In this document: positions 18,756 through 27,651 of the stretch, piece by piece
How the letters are laid out: the number at the start of each line of letters is the position of its first letter
How positions within the stretch are numbered: the first letter of the stretch is position 1
Source: Maribacter aestuarii
GTDB lineage: Bacteria; Bacteroidota; Bacteroidia; Flavobacteriales; Flavobacteriaceae
Assembly (NCBI RefSeq): GCF_027474845.2
Contig: NZ_CP107031.2
Span: forward strand, 1,440,501 to 1,504,500
Length of the DNA: 64,000 nt
Direction of reading: 5' to 3'
Made by a program: the position numbers and the translations under genes
The notes under the pieces: model-generated
What the model was told of the DNA's origin: nothing
Seen by the model: only the letters and a program-made list of their open reading frames with translations
Databases searched by the model: none

Positions 18756-20372
18756 ATGCTAAGACGAATAATTGCCGGCTTTTTTATACTTTTTGCGGCC
18801 TTTGCATTTTATCAATGTGCACGCAAAGGGACTCCCACAGGAGGCCCTAAAGATGAAACTCCACCCGTGCTGTTGAAGGCGGAGCCAGAAAACATGACCA
18901 TCAATTTTGACGCAAAAAAAATCAGACTTTATTTTGACGAGCTTGTTAAATTAAAAGATGTCCAGGACCAGCTTATTATATCCCCTCCGCTTAAATACCC
19001 TCCTGTTTTAACTCCTCAAGGTGGTGCCAATAAATTTATAGATATTACGATTAAGGATACCCTCTTGGAAAATACTACTTACACCTTAAATTTTGGTCAA
19101 GCTATCGTAGATAATAACGAAGGGAACCCAAATCCGTTCTTGACCTATGTGTTTTCTACCGGAGACTATATAGATTCATTGGAACTCGCCGGGGTCGTAA
19201 AAGATGCCTTTAATAAGGACACCGACGATTTTGTGAGCGTTATGCTTTATAAAATCGACTCTGCTTATACCGATTCTACATTATACAACAAACCGCCAAA
19301 TTATATCACCAATACACTTGATAGTACTATAATCTTCAGGTTAAAAAATCTAAAGGAAGGTAAATATGCTTTATTTGCCATGAAAGATGCCGCCAAGGAC
19401 AATATCTTTGACCAAAAGACCGATAAAATTGGTTTTATCAACGACACCATAGAATTACCTACAGATTCTATTTATAGGCTTGACCTTTTTAAGGAAATTC
19501 AGGATTATGGGGTGGCCGTGCCCTCGATGGTGGCGAAGAACAAAATAAGTTTCGGTTATTACGGCGAGGGTAGTGATGCGACGATTACTCCTTTGACAAT
19601 ACTACCGGATACCATAAGAACCAAAGTATTGAAAGAAAGGGACAAGGACACTTTAAATTTTTGGTTTACGCCATTCGAAATGGATTCTATCGTTTTTACG
19701 GTTAAAAACGAGGCCCTGAAGATTATAGATACCTTTACTGTTAAAAGTAGAAAGGTAGAAATGGATTCTTTACTCTTGAGCCCAAACCAGCAGGGAAACC
19801 TAAACTTTGGGGAACAATTAAGCATTAATGCAAATACTCCTTTAATTGCTTTGGATAGTTCCAAAATCAGTATGACTAACAAAGATTCATTATCCGTTGA
19901 ATATGAAGTCAAGCTGGATTCTTTAAAAAATAGAATAGACTTTAAATTCATACCCGAGCCCAATGAAAGTTATAGAATCAATCTTATGCCAGGCGCAGTA
20001 CAAGATTTTTTTAAAAATACCAATGATACGATTGTTTACAGTCTGGGAACTAAAAGTTTAGCAGATTATGGAAACTTAAGATTAAATCTGGTAGGAAATA
20101 ACATCTCATATCCTCTAATAGTACAACTTACCAATGAAAGAGGTGAATTAATAAGAGAGGCTTATGCCACTGCTCCACAGATTTTTGAGTTCAATAATTT
20201 AAATCCTGGAAACTATTTGGTGCGAGTTATTTACGATGAGAACGAAAATAGAAAATGGGATACGGGAAGCTATCTAAAAAGAATACAACCGGAAAAGGTC
20301 ATCTATTATCCCGGACCGATAGAAATGCGAGCCAATTGGGAAAAGATAGAGACCTTTAATTTAATAGATTGA
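18756..20372 (+). CDS. Ig-like domain lipoprotein (SbsA-type Ig domain)
   Basis: The 538-residue protein has a lipoprotein signal with lipobox YQCARKG (Cys at about 22) and then GTPTGGPKDETPPVL. This start is typical of Bacteroidota lipoproteins with an SbsA-like Ig domain (KIRLYFDELVKLKDV...ISPPLKYPP, about 45-130). The remainder is beta-rich repeats ending in a NPGNYLVRVIYDENENRKWDTG carbohydrate-regulatory-like fold. It is a cell-envelope protein of unknown role, found as a single-copy core gene in many Flavobacteriia. Confidence 0.8.
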   Translation: MLRRIIAGFFILFAAFAFYQCARKGTPTGGPKDETPPVLLKAEPENMTINFDAKKIRLYFDELVKLKDVQDQLIISPPLKYPPVLTPQGGANKFIDITIKDTLLENTTYTLNFGQAIVDNNEGNPNPFLTYVFSTGDYIDSLELAGVVKDAFNKDTDDFVSVMLYKIDSAYTDSTLYNKPPNYITNTLDSTIIFRLKNLKEGKYALFAMKDAAKDNIFDQKTDKIGFINDTIELPTDSIYRLDLFKEIQDYGVAVPSMVAKNKISFGYYGEGSDATITPLTILPDTIRTKVLKERDKDTLNFWFTPFEMDSIVFTVKNEALKIIDTFTVKSRKVEMDSLLLSPNQQGNLNFGEQLSINANTPLIALDSSKISMTNKDSLSVEYEVKLDSLKNRIDFKFIPEPNESYRINLMPGAVQDFFKNTNDTIVYSLGTKSLADYGNLRLNLVGNNISYPLIVQLTNERGELIREAYATAPQIFEFNNLNPGNYLVRVIYDENENRKWDTGSYLKRIQPEKVIYYPGPIEMRANWEKIETFNLID

Positions 20373-20441
20373 AATTTCAATTCCCTAGCTTTGTTTTGGT
20401 ACAGATTTTGCACATTTAAAAAATACTAAATATAAAATTCT

Positions 20442-21119
20442 ATGAAAAAATACATACACTTGCTTTTTTTATTGGTAGCCTACTATGGCCTAGGTCAAGT
20501 TAGTTATACAACTGAGGAAGGTGCATCCTATCAATTTGACAATAATATTAGTGGCCATGTGATTAGAGTTTCTGATAATCATGGAAATGATGTAAAAGGG
20601 TCAGAATTCTTAAATGTAGAATGGCAGCAGGCTACAGTTATCGATAGAAATACAAAGAAAAAATTCAAACTTTTAGCAAGGTTTAATGCCTACACAAAAG
20701 AAGTGGAAATTCTAAAGGAAAAGGATATTATTTCTTTAACCCCTGCGGATGGTATTTCAGTTGAACTGGAAGGTAAGAATTTCGTGCCCTTCAAACCAGT
20801 TGACAATCCCAAACCTATCTTTGCCGAGGAACTTGTGAATGGAAAACTGAGTTTATTTAGAGTGTATGATACTAAGGTAATTAAGGCTGCATCCGATTCA
20901 AATCTATTAGGAATTGATAATGAGGATAGACTAACAATCAGTGACAACCTCTTCATAAAAAAGGAAGATGGTACGGTCTTGGAATTTTCATCTAAGAAAA
21001 AAAACATCGAAAAACTATTTGACGAAAGCACTTTGAAATTCGCTAAAAAAGAAAAGCTTTCTGTAAAGAAAGATGAAGATTTAATTGATATAATTAAATT
21101 TTATAATACAAAGACCTAG
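20442..21119 (+). CDS. Exported hypothetical protein
   Basis: The 225-residue protein has a signal peptide ending YYGLGQ and a Lys-rich mature region with a C-terminal block KLFDESTLKFAKKEKLSVK. No known domain recognised. It is an isolated gene between the Ig-like lipoprotein and the convergent amidase. The sequence supports only export or periplasmic location. Confidence 0.65.
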   Translation: MKKYIHLLFLLVAYYGLGQVSYTTEEGASYQFDNNISGHVIRVSDNHGNDVKGSEFLNVEWQQATVIDRNTKKKFKLLARFNAYTKEVEILKEKDIISLTPADGISVELEGKNFVPFKPVDNPKPIFAEELVNGKLSLFRVYDTKVIKAASDSNLLGIDNEDRLTISDNLFIKKEDGTVLEFSSKKKNIEKLFDESTLKFAKKEKLSVKKDEDLIDIIKFYNTKT

Positions 21120-21122
21120 CTG

Positions 21123-21896
21123 TCAATTGAGAATGAATTCATCCCTATCCTCTAGGAATCGTAGTTTCCTTCTGGTGTCCTGAATGTGGTCTTTATTGAT
21201 TACTACCTCCATTACTTCTTCACGGGTTGAAAATGCTAATTGCACGCCTAAAGCATCATAAACCGCAGAATGACCATTGTATTTATAACCGTTGCTATCA
21301 GAGCCAATACGGTTAACACCTATGCAATAGGACATATTTTCAATTGCCCTGGCCTTTAAAAGCGCATCCCAAGCATTTATTCTGGGTTCCGGCCAATTGG
21401 CAACGTAGAGAAGAACATCATAATTCGCAGTATTTCTACTCCACACAGGGAACCGTAAATCATAACAGATCAAAGGGCAAAACCTAAACCCCATAAAATC
21501 GATCAAAATTAATTTATTCCCAGCTTCATATTTTTCATGTTCACCAGCCAAAGTAAATGTATGCCTCTTGTCATAACTAGATACGGTGCCATTCGGTTGA
21601 ACAAAAAATAGCCTATTATAATAGCCGCCATTTTCATTGAAAACAGAACTCCCAATTATAGCAGCTCCTGATTCCACCGCCTTTTCCTTCATCCAAGATA
21701 TGGTTTTAGGTCCTTCGTCCTTATCAATATGTTCTGGGGACATAGTAAAACCGCTTGTGAACATTTCTGGTAAGACAATAAGTTTTACGTCCTTAGAAAT
21801 GCTATCAATTTTTTTGGAAAACATCAATCTGTTTTCCTCTGGACTCTCCCAAAATAGAGAAGACTGTACCAAGCCAATTTTTAAAGTCTGGTTCAT
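21123..21896 (-). CDS. Carbon-nitrogen hydrolase (omega-amidase, YafV/NIT2 type)
   Basis: The 257-residue nitrilase-superfamily enzyme has its Glu-Lys-Cys triad visible: Glu in LIVLPEMFTSGF (about 44), Lys in SSYDKRHTFTLAGEHE (about 110) and Cys in FCPLICYDLRFP (about 146). The FTLAGEHEKYEAG signature matches YafV-like omega-amidases, which hydrolyse alpha-ketoglutaramate/ketosuccinamate in methionine-salvage-linked repair. Length is normal. Confidence 0.9.
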   Translation of the reverse strand: MNQTLKIGLVQSSLFWESPEENRLMFSKKIDSISKDVKLIVLPEMFTSGFTMSPEHIDKDEGPKTISWMKEKAVESGAAIIGSSVFNENGGYYNRLFFVQPNGTVSSYDKRHTFTLAGEHEKYEAGNKLILIDFMGFRFCPLICYDLRFPVWSRNTANYDVLLYVANWPEPRINAWDALLKARAIENMSYCIGVNRIGSDSNGYKYNGHSAVYDALGVQLAFSTREEVMEVVINKDHIQDTRRKLRFLEDRDEFILN

Positions 21897-22003
21897 AAAT
21901 CATTTAAGTTTGAAGGAATCATCACACTTGAGAAAAACTTTTGTAAATCGTTGCTAGATGCATTATTTAGTAGGAGGCTAAATCATAATATATTATAAGG
22001 TCC

Positions 22004-22468
22004 TTAGGACAACAAATCTATCAACTCCTGTACTCCGTGAATTTTCGCATGGTCCAATGCTGTATTGCCTCTAGCATCTTTGATCTCTTTATCGGCTCCA
22101 TTTTCCAATAAAAGTTTCGCAATTTCAACTCTCTTGAAAGTGGCCGCATAAATTAGACCAGTCGCTCCCATTGTATTCCTTTCATTGATGCTAGCTCCCT
22201 TTTCGATAAGAATTTTAGCAATATCGACATACCCTTTAAAACATACTCCCATCAATGCAGTGTTCCCAGAAGCATCCTTAGCGTCAATTTTTGCACCATT
22301 TTCCAACAACAGTACCGCAATATCCAGTTCATCGGAGTAGGTCGCCAAAATAAGTGGTGTGGAGCCCCTATCATTCTTGCTGTTAACCAAGATTGCGTTT
22401 TTCTCCAACATTGCTTTGACCTCCTTGAAGTTTCCATTTCTTATTTCGTTGAAAAAAAATTCGTTCAT
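22004..22468 (-). CDS. Ankyrin-repeat protein
   Basis: The 154-residue protein is built from about four 33-residue ankyrin repeats (STPLILATYSDELDIAVLLLENGA, NTALMGVCFKGYVDIAKILIEKGA, TGLIYAATFKRVEIAKLLLENGA, NTALDHAKIHG). There is no signal peptide, so it is probably cytoplasmic. It probably mediates protein-protein contacts; the partner is unknown. Confidence 0.85.
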   Translation of the reverse strand: MNEFFFNEIRNGNFKEVKAMLEKNAILVNSKNDRGSTPLILATYSDELDIAVLLLENGAKIDAKDASGNTALMGVCFKGYVDIAKILIEKGASINERNTMGATGLIYAATFKRVEIAKLLLENGADKEIKDARGNTALDHAKIHGVQELIDLLS

Positions 22469-22687
22469 ATAATTGCGTATTAGGACTAAAATTATAAAAA
22501 AACAATGACCCTTTCTCCTTAGATCGTCATAGTTTTAAAAATAACTAACACGACATATAATTTTTAGGTCGTAAGTGTTTGGTTATCCTCTGCGAGGTAT
22601 TTAAATATAATTTCTTACAATTTAAATGTATTTTCCTACGTTAAAAGTGTACCTTCATTCTTAAATCATAGTATATTGGAAACCTTA

Positions 22688-25252
22688 ATGGTAGATTTTC
22701 TAGTAAAAGATGCTCCATCGGCGATTGCGGTACTAGATACTAATCTGAAATTTGTGAGCTGTTCAGACGTTTGGCTTGATGATTTTGATATTGATAAAAA
22801 AAACTTCCAAACCAAAGGCTTCTCCACTATTTTTAAAGAAGCGCCAACATTATTACATAAAGCCCTTAAAGACTGCTTGAATGGTGAAAATCAGATAAAT
22901 AAGGGCCAAAGGTTTTCGTTACCAAGCGGAAGAATCCAATGGTTAAAATGGAAAATAAATTCTTGGAAGGATGCCGATGGCAATGTTTTGGGTCTATTTA
23001 TTTCTCTTGAAGATATTACAGAAGAGGAACGGGAAAAAGAATTGCTCTTAAAAGCGGAAGAAGTATCAAAAGTAGGCGGCTGGGAGGTTAATATGACGAA
23101 GAGTGAGGTTTACTGGAGCAGGGCCACCAAAAGCATCCATGAAGTTCCTAACGACTATATTCCAAACTTAGAAGAGGGAATAAATTTTTATAAAGAGGGG
23201 GAACACAGGGAAAAAATAACTCAGTTGGTTACCAAAGCCATTGCCGAAGGAAAGTCTTGGGATACTGAGCTTATTATCGTTACCGCAAAGGGAAATGAAG
23301 TTTGGGTACGCGCAAAAGGTGAAGCGGAATTGGTTAATGGCAAATGCGCCCGAATATTTGGGACGTTTCAAAATATTGATGAGAAAAAGAAAGCGGAAAT
23401 AAGATATCAAAAAATTGCAGAGCGCTTAAAAATAGCCACCGAAAATGCCAATATAGGTATATGGGAGTATGACATTGTGAACAACAGTCTTATTTGGGAC
23501 GATAACATGTACAACCTATACGGGCTTAATAAGGGTGATTTTTCAGGGGAGTATGCTGCCTGGGAAGCTGGAGTACACCCGGAAGATAAGGAAAGAGGTG
23601 CCCACGAAATTGATTTAGCCATTTCAGGAGTCAAAGAATTTGATACTGAATTCAGGGTCCTTTGGCCAGACGGAACCGTAAGGAATATTAAAGCTATAGC
23701 CAGCACGGAGAGAGACGATAAAGGTAAGGCAATTAAAATGATTGGGGTAAACTGGGACATTACTCCAATGAAGCAGGCAGACTTTAAGATTAAAGAAATG
23801 GCCGAACGGCTAAATGTTGCAACGCGTGTGGCAAACATTGGTATTTGGGACTATCAAATAAAGGAAAACCAAGTACATTGTAATGATAATATGTATGATA
23901 TGTACGGTATTTCAAAAGACTCCTCAAACATGCTGGAAGAGTGGATGAACCGAATTCATCCAGAAGATTATCCGGAGGTTCAAGAAAATTTACAATCTAC
24001 AATTGATTCCGGAAAACCTTTCAATACAAAATTTAGAGGTATAAAGCCGAATGGTGATACCGTTCATCTTGTTGCATTTGGAGAGGCACAATATGATTTA
24101 GAAGGTAAAGTAGATAAAGTAATAGGAGCCAATTGGGATATCACGGAGTTATTACACACTAAACTTAAACTCGAACGCAGCAAGGAATCTTTTTTAGAAA
24201 CATTTGAGAATTCCGCCATAGGAATGGCCTTGGTAGGGCCGGATAATAAATGGATTAAAGTAAACAAGACATTTTCTAATAGTTTGGGCTATACCCAAAA
24301 GGAACTCATGGGCCTGAGTGTGCAAGAAATTACACATCCAGATGATTTAGATAAGTCCATGGAGATGATTGATCAATCTTATTCAAACAAAAGGGATAGT
24401 TATCAAATGGAGAAGAGGTACTTTAATAAAGAGGGCGCTATAGTTCATGCAATGCTGACGGTAACTATTGTACGGGACGTTTACGGCGGCGTTTCCCATT
24501 CTATTGCCCAAATATTGGACATGACAGATAGAATTAAAGCAGAAAAACGCTTGAGTACTTTGGTCAACGTCACCAAGGAACAAAACGAGAGCCTTCTAAA
24601 TTTTGCCCATATTGTTTCCCACAATTTACGGTCGCACTCCACTAATATGTCCATGCTAACAAAATTCTTAGTTGAAGAGAAAAAAGAAGAAGAACGCGAG
24701 AATTTGCATGGCATGCTCATTAACGCTTCCAATAGTCTATCGGAGACCATAGAACATTTGAACGACGTGGTACAGGCGAAAACAGGGGCATTGGAAAAAA
24801 TGCAATCTGTAAATCTAAGCAATACATTTGAAAAAATAGAGAAGGGCATACGCGGTCTAATAGCGGAGCAAAATGCAATTTCTAAAGTAAACATTGATAA
24901 ATCCCATTTTGTGGAGGCAGTACCGGCCTATTTGGAAAGTATTCTTTTAAACTTGTATACAAACGCCCTTAAATATAGAGCACCCAACAGAAGCCCCATA
25001 GTTGAAATATCAACTATCTTAGATAATGACCACGTTATTATTGAATTTAAGGATAACGGACAGGGCATAGATTTGGAGAGGCACAAAGACAAGATTTTTG
25101 GAATGTACAAAACCTTTCATAGAAACAAAGACGCCAAAGGCATTGGCCTATTTATCACCAAGAACCAAATAGAGTCTATGAGCGGTACCATTACCGTAAA
25201 GAGCACCGTAGGTGAAGGTTCTACTTTTTATATTAAACTTAAAAAAGGCTAA
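22688..25252 (+). CDS. Multi-PAS sensor histidine kinase
   Basis: The protein has about 854 residues from ATG 22688; a TTG at 22676 would add four. It has no transmembrane helix. About five PAS/PAC units follow one another (PSAIAVLDTNLKFVSCSD; GGWEVNMTKSEVYWS; NIGIWEYDIVNNSLIWD; NIGIWDYQIKENQVHCN; NSAIGMALVGPDNKWIKVN). Units 3 and 4 are near copies. The kinase core has the H-box HIVSHNLRSHSTNMSM (about 645), N-box LLNLYTNALKYRAPN and G-boxes DNGQGIDLERHKDKIFGMY and KGIGLFITKNQ. It is 4 bases before a response-regulator gene, indicating a partner pair. The signal sensed is unknown. Confidence 0.9.
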   Translation: MVDFLVKDAPSAIAVLDTNLKFVSCSDVWLDDFDIDKKNFQTKGFSTIFKEAPTLLHKALKDCLNGENQINKGQRFSLPSGRIQWLKWKINSWKDADGNVLGLFISLEDITEEEREKELLLKAEEVSKVGGWEVNMTKSEVYWSRATKSIHEVPNDYIPNLEEGINFYKEGEHREKITQLVTKAIAEGKSWDTELIIVTAKGNEVWVRAKGEAELVNGKCARIFGTFQNIDEKKKAEIRYQKIAERLKIATENANIGIWEYDIVNNSLIWDDNMYNLYGLNKGDFSGEYAAWEAGVHPEDKERGAHEIDLAISGVKEFDTEFRVLWPDGTVRNIKAIASTERDDKGKAIKMIGVNWDITPMKQADFKIKEMAERLNVATRVANIGIWDYQIKENQVHCNDNMYDMYGISKDSSNMLEEWMNRIHPEDYPEVQENLQSTIDSGKPFNTKFRGIKPNGDTVHLVAFGEAQYDLEGKVDKVIGANWDITELLHTKLKLERSKESFLETFENSAIGMALVGPDNKWIKVNKTFSNSLGYTQKELMGLSVQEITHPDDLDKSMEMIDQSYSNKRDSYQMEKRYFNKEGAIVHAMLTVTIVRDVYGGVSHSIAQILDMTDRIKAEKRLSTLVNVTKEQNESLLNFAHIVSHNLRSHSTNMSMLTKFLVEEKKEEERENLHGMLINASNSLSETIEHLNDVVQAKTGALEKMQSVNLSNTFEKIEKGIRGLIAEQNAISKVNIDKSHFVEAVPAYLESILLNLYTNALKYRAPNRSPIVEISTILDNDHVIIEFKDNGQGIDLERHKDKIFGMYKTFHRNKDAKGIGLFITKNQIESMSGTITVKSTVGEGSTFYIKLKKG

Positions 25253-25256
25253 ATTT

Positions 25257-25667
25257 ATGATTATGAAAAAGATTGAAAGCTGCTGCATTATAGATGATGA
25301 TCCTATTTTTATTTATGGGACTAAAAGACTGATGAAAGAAATAGATTTTTGTGATTCCATTATGGTCTACAATAATGGACAGGATGCGCTTGATGGACTT
25401 TTAGAGCTATCGGAATCTGGGCAAAAAATACCTCCCTACATATTCTTGGATTTGAATATGCCTATTATGGACGGATGGGAATTCTTAGAACAGTTCTCGA
25501 AAATTCCCAGTAATAAAATTAAGAAAACCACAATTTTCATAATTAGCTCCTCCGTTGACCCTAGAGATTTGGAAAAAGTTAAAAACTATAAGGCTGTAAA
25601 TAATTACATTCTAAAACCAATTACACCAACAGATCTTGAAACAGTATTGAATGGGGCTATGGTCTGA
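25257..25667 (+). CDS. Single-domain response regulator (receiver only)
   Basis: I chose ATG 25257 because longer starts overlap the kinase. The 136-residue receiver has the acidic pair in CCIIDDDPIF, phospho-acceptor Asp in IFLDLNMPIMDGWEF (about 65), Thr/Ser switch in FIISSSVD and Lys in NYILKPITP. There is no output domain, so it probably relays phosphate from the adjacent PAS kinase. Confidence 0.9.
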   Translation: MIMKKIESCCIIDDDPIFIYGTKRLMKEIDFCDSIMVYNNGQDALDGLLELSESGQKIPPYIFLDLNMPIMDGWEFLEQFSKIPSNKIKKTTIFIISSSVDPRDLEKVKNYKAVNNYILKPITPTDLETVLNGAMV

Positions 25668-25853
25668 TACTTCGAATATGGGCCCTAAACTACGTAGTAT
25701 TACATGCGTAAAACCATAGAGAAAAGGATTTTGAAGATTAAAAATGAAGCCTATTCTTGGGAATACCTAATTTTTTTAATAACTTTTTGTTAAGACTACG
25801 GCTCTATGGCATTTCTATCCGTACATCAAGGGAATAGAAAAAAATCTTTTAAA

Positions 25854-26261
25854 ATGGGAACTTTTACAAGTTGTTGCATAATAGATGACGACGAGTTTTT
25901 TGCATTCAATGCGAAGAGACTTATGAAGGATATGGGTTTCAGCCAAAATATTCTCTGTTATACCAACGGACAAGAAGCCATAGATGGTATTATAGGCCTA
26001 ATGATTGAAAATATTCCCCTACCCGAAGTAATTTTCTTAGATGTTAATATGCCTAAAAAAGATGGATGGGAATTTTTGGAGGAGATAAAGAATATTCCCC
26101 AAGACCAGCGTAGGCATACCTCTATCTACATTACCAGCTCCTTTGTGAGCCCTGAGTTTATGGAAAAAATCAAATCTTTTGAAATGGTCCATAACTACTT
26201 AGTAAAACCCCTTAACGCTAAAATGCTTGAATCTATAATCGCCGCCAAAACGGCATGTTAA
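25854..26261 (+). CDS. Second single-domain response regulator, paralogue of the preceding one
   Basis: From ATG 25854 (MGTFTSCCIIDDDEFF) the protein has 135 residues and shares the SCCIIDDD N-terminus, FLDVNMPKKDGWEFLE phospho-acceptor region, YITSSFVSPE and NYLVKPLN with the receiver at 25257. The two are a tandem duplication within the sensor-kinase locus. A 190-base spacer suggests it may have its own promoter. Confidence 0.88.
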   Translation: MGTFTSCCIIDDDEFFAFNAKRLMKDMGFSQNILCYTNGQEAIDGIIGLMIENIPLPEVIFLDVNMPKKDGWEFLEEIKNIPQDQRRHTSIYITSSFVSPEFMEKIKSFEMVHNYLVKPLNAKMLESIIAAKTAC

Positions 26262-26264
26262 CTA

Positions 26265-27635
26265 TTATCTTACCCCAGGCGAAAAATCATCTGGAGCCAT
26301 TTGCGGTAAATTTGTAGTACCGTTGCTCCCAGTATCGTTGAATAAGATCCATTCCGCAAAGGTATAGATTGGATTTCCTTCGGATATCTCTATCCTTCTT
26401 ACCGCTCTCCCGTCTTCAAATTCATGGTTGGTACCCGAACCGTCTTCCCCTATGACCCCAAAAACATCGATAACGGTCCCAAATGGGTCCACCAGCTGAA
26501 GGTTATCGTCCCCATTTGAATCGGCAGGAGAATTCGTTCCTACTGCAACATCCGGAGCAAAGCCATATACATTTTCAAACTCTACGGCATTCGGTGAAAT
26601 GACCAAAGTACTCTCCGCATCAATACTAAAATCAGATAAATCCAAAGAGGAGCTTATTTCCGAACTAGCATTAGTATACCTAACTATTCGCCATCCGTTT
26701 AAGGACAAAGGTTCGTTTGCGGAATTATATAGTTCCACAAATCTGGCAGCGGCATTATTATCCGGATCGGCGAGTTCCGAAAAGAAAATATTTGTTGATG
26801 TAAACTCAGTGATAATATCCTCGCAACGTTCCAAATCGAATTGAATATCATTTAAATCACGAATGATAAGTTGAAACTTACTGTTATCCCGAGTCAAAAC
26901 TCCGGTAATCGTTCCTCGGGTTTCCGGTAAAAGAACTTCTTGAAAATCAGAAAAACTACTATTTAAAAGGGCAAGTTCATTATCCTCACAATCTACCAAC
27001 AACCTTTCCGTTTCTTCTCTTTCTACAGCGAAAGGCTGGCCTAAGTCAGTTTCCGAAACTTCTATATCCTTAATAGAAATTAACGCATTAACCATTGTAG
27101 TGTCAATTTCTGAAATACGCACCTCCAATGGATCAATAGCCACATTAGGTTCACAGGAAACCATAATATGATTGAATACAGTATTACTCGGAAGTCTACC
27201 TACGGATAAGTTACCGAAAGAGCTAAATACACCTCCGACCTTGTAAACACCCTTGGACTTACCCAAATACAGCCCCTTCAGTTTTATAAATATGCGTTGT
27301 CCAACATCAAAAAATAAGTGAGAATCGCGTACATCTATTTCAATCTGTAAACCATCCGTAGGGTCCTTAGGCGAATTTTGAAAGTGAAGAACGCTGAAAA
27401 AATTCCCTGCTTTATCGGATGAAATTACGTAACCCTCCATTACCAAATCATCCTGTATTTGAATAGTTTCACCGTCATATAAATTCTTGACATCACTGTA
27501 TGTAGCATTTGGCTGAATACCATCAGCACAATTCAAGGAAGGCATATCAAAATCCCTATTCTTTACGCAATTGCATAAGCACGTGAGGATAATGAAACAT
27601 TTGAATAAATTTATATGTGATGCTTTTATTATCAT
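26265..27635 (-). CDS. DUF5689 / lamin-tail domain lipoprotein
   Basis: The 456-residue protein has a lipoprotein-like leader (ILTCLCNCVKN), a DUF5689 OB-like region (DVKNLYDGETIQIQDDLVMEGYVISSD, about 48-260) and a C-terminal lamin-tail domain (FFSELADPDNNAAARFVELYN, about 290-420). Bacteroidota carry this pair next to a TonB receptor and an EEP-family nuclease. Here the receptor lies immediately upstream on the same strand but is now disrupted by the island. A surface or periplasmic role in nucleic-acid or phosphate acquisition is inferred from context only. Confidence 0.8.
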   Translation of the reverse strand: MIIKASHINLFKCFIILTCLCNCVKNRDFDMPSLNCADGIQPNATYSDVKNLYDGETIQIQDDLVMEGYVISSDKAGNFFSVLHFQNSPKDPTDGLQIEIDVRDSHLFFDVGQRIFIKLKGLYLGKSKGVYKVGGVFSSFGNLSVGRLPSNTVFNHIMVSCEPNVAIDPLEVRISEIDTTMVNALISIKDIEVSETDLGQPFAVEREETERLLVDCEDNELALLNSSFSDFQEVLLPETRGTITGVLTRDNSKFQLIIRDLNDIQFDLERCEDIITEFTSTNIFFSELADPDNNAAARFVELYNSANEPLSLNGWRIVRYTNASSEISSSLDLSDFSIDAESTLVISPNAVEFENVYGFAPDVAVGTNSPADSNGDDNLQLVDPFGTVIDVFGVIGEDGSGTNHEFEDGRAVRRIEISEGNPIYTFAEWILFNDTGSNGTTNLPQMAPDDFSPGVR

Positions 27636-27651
27636 TCCTAATTTAGTTTCG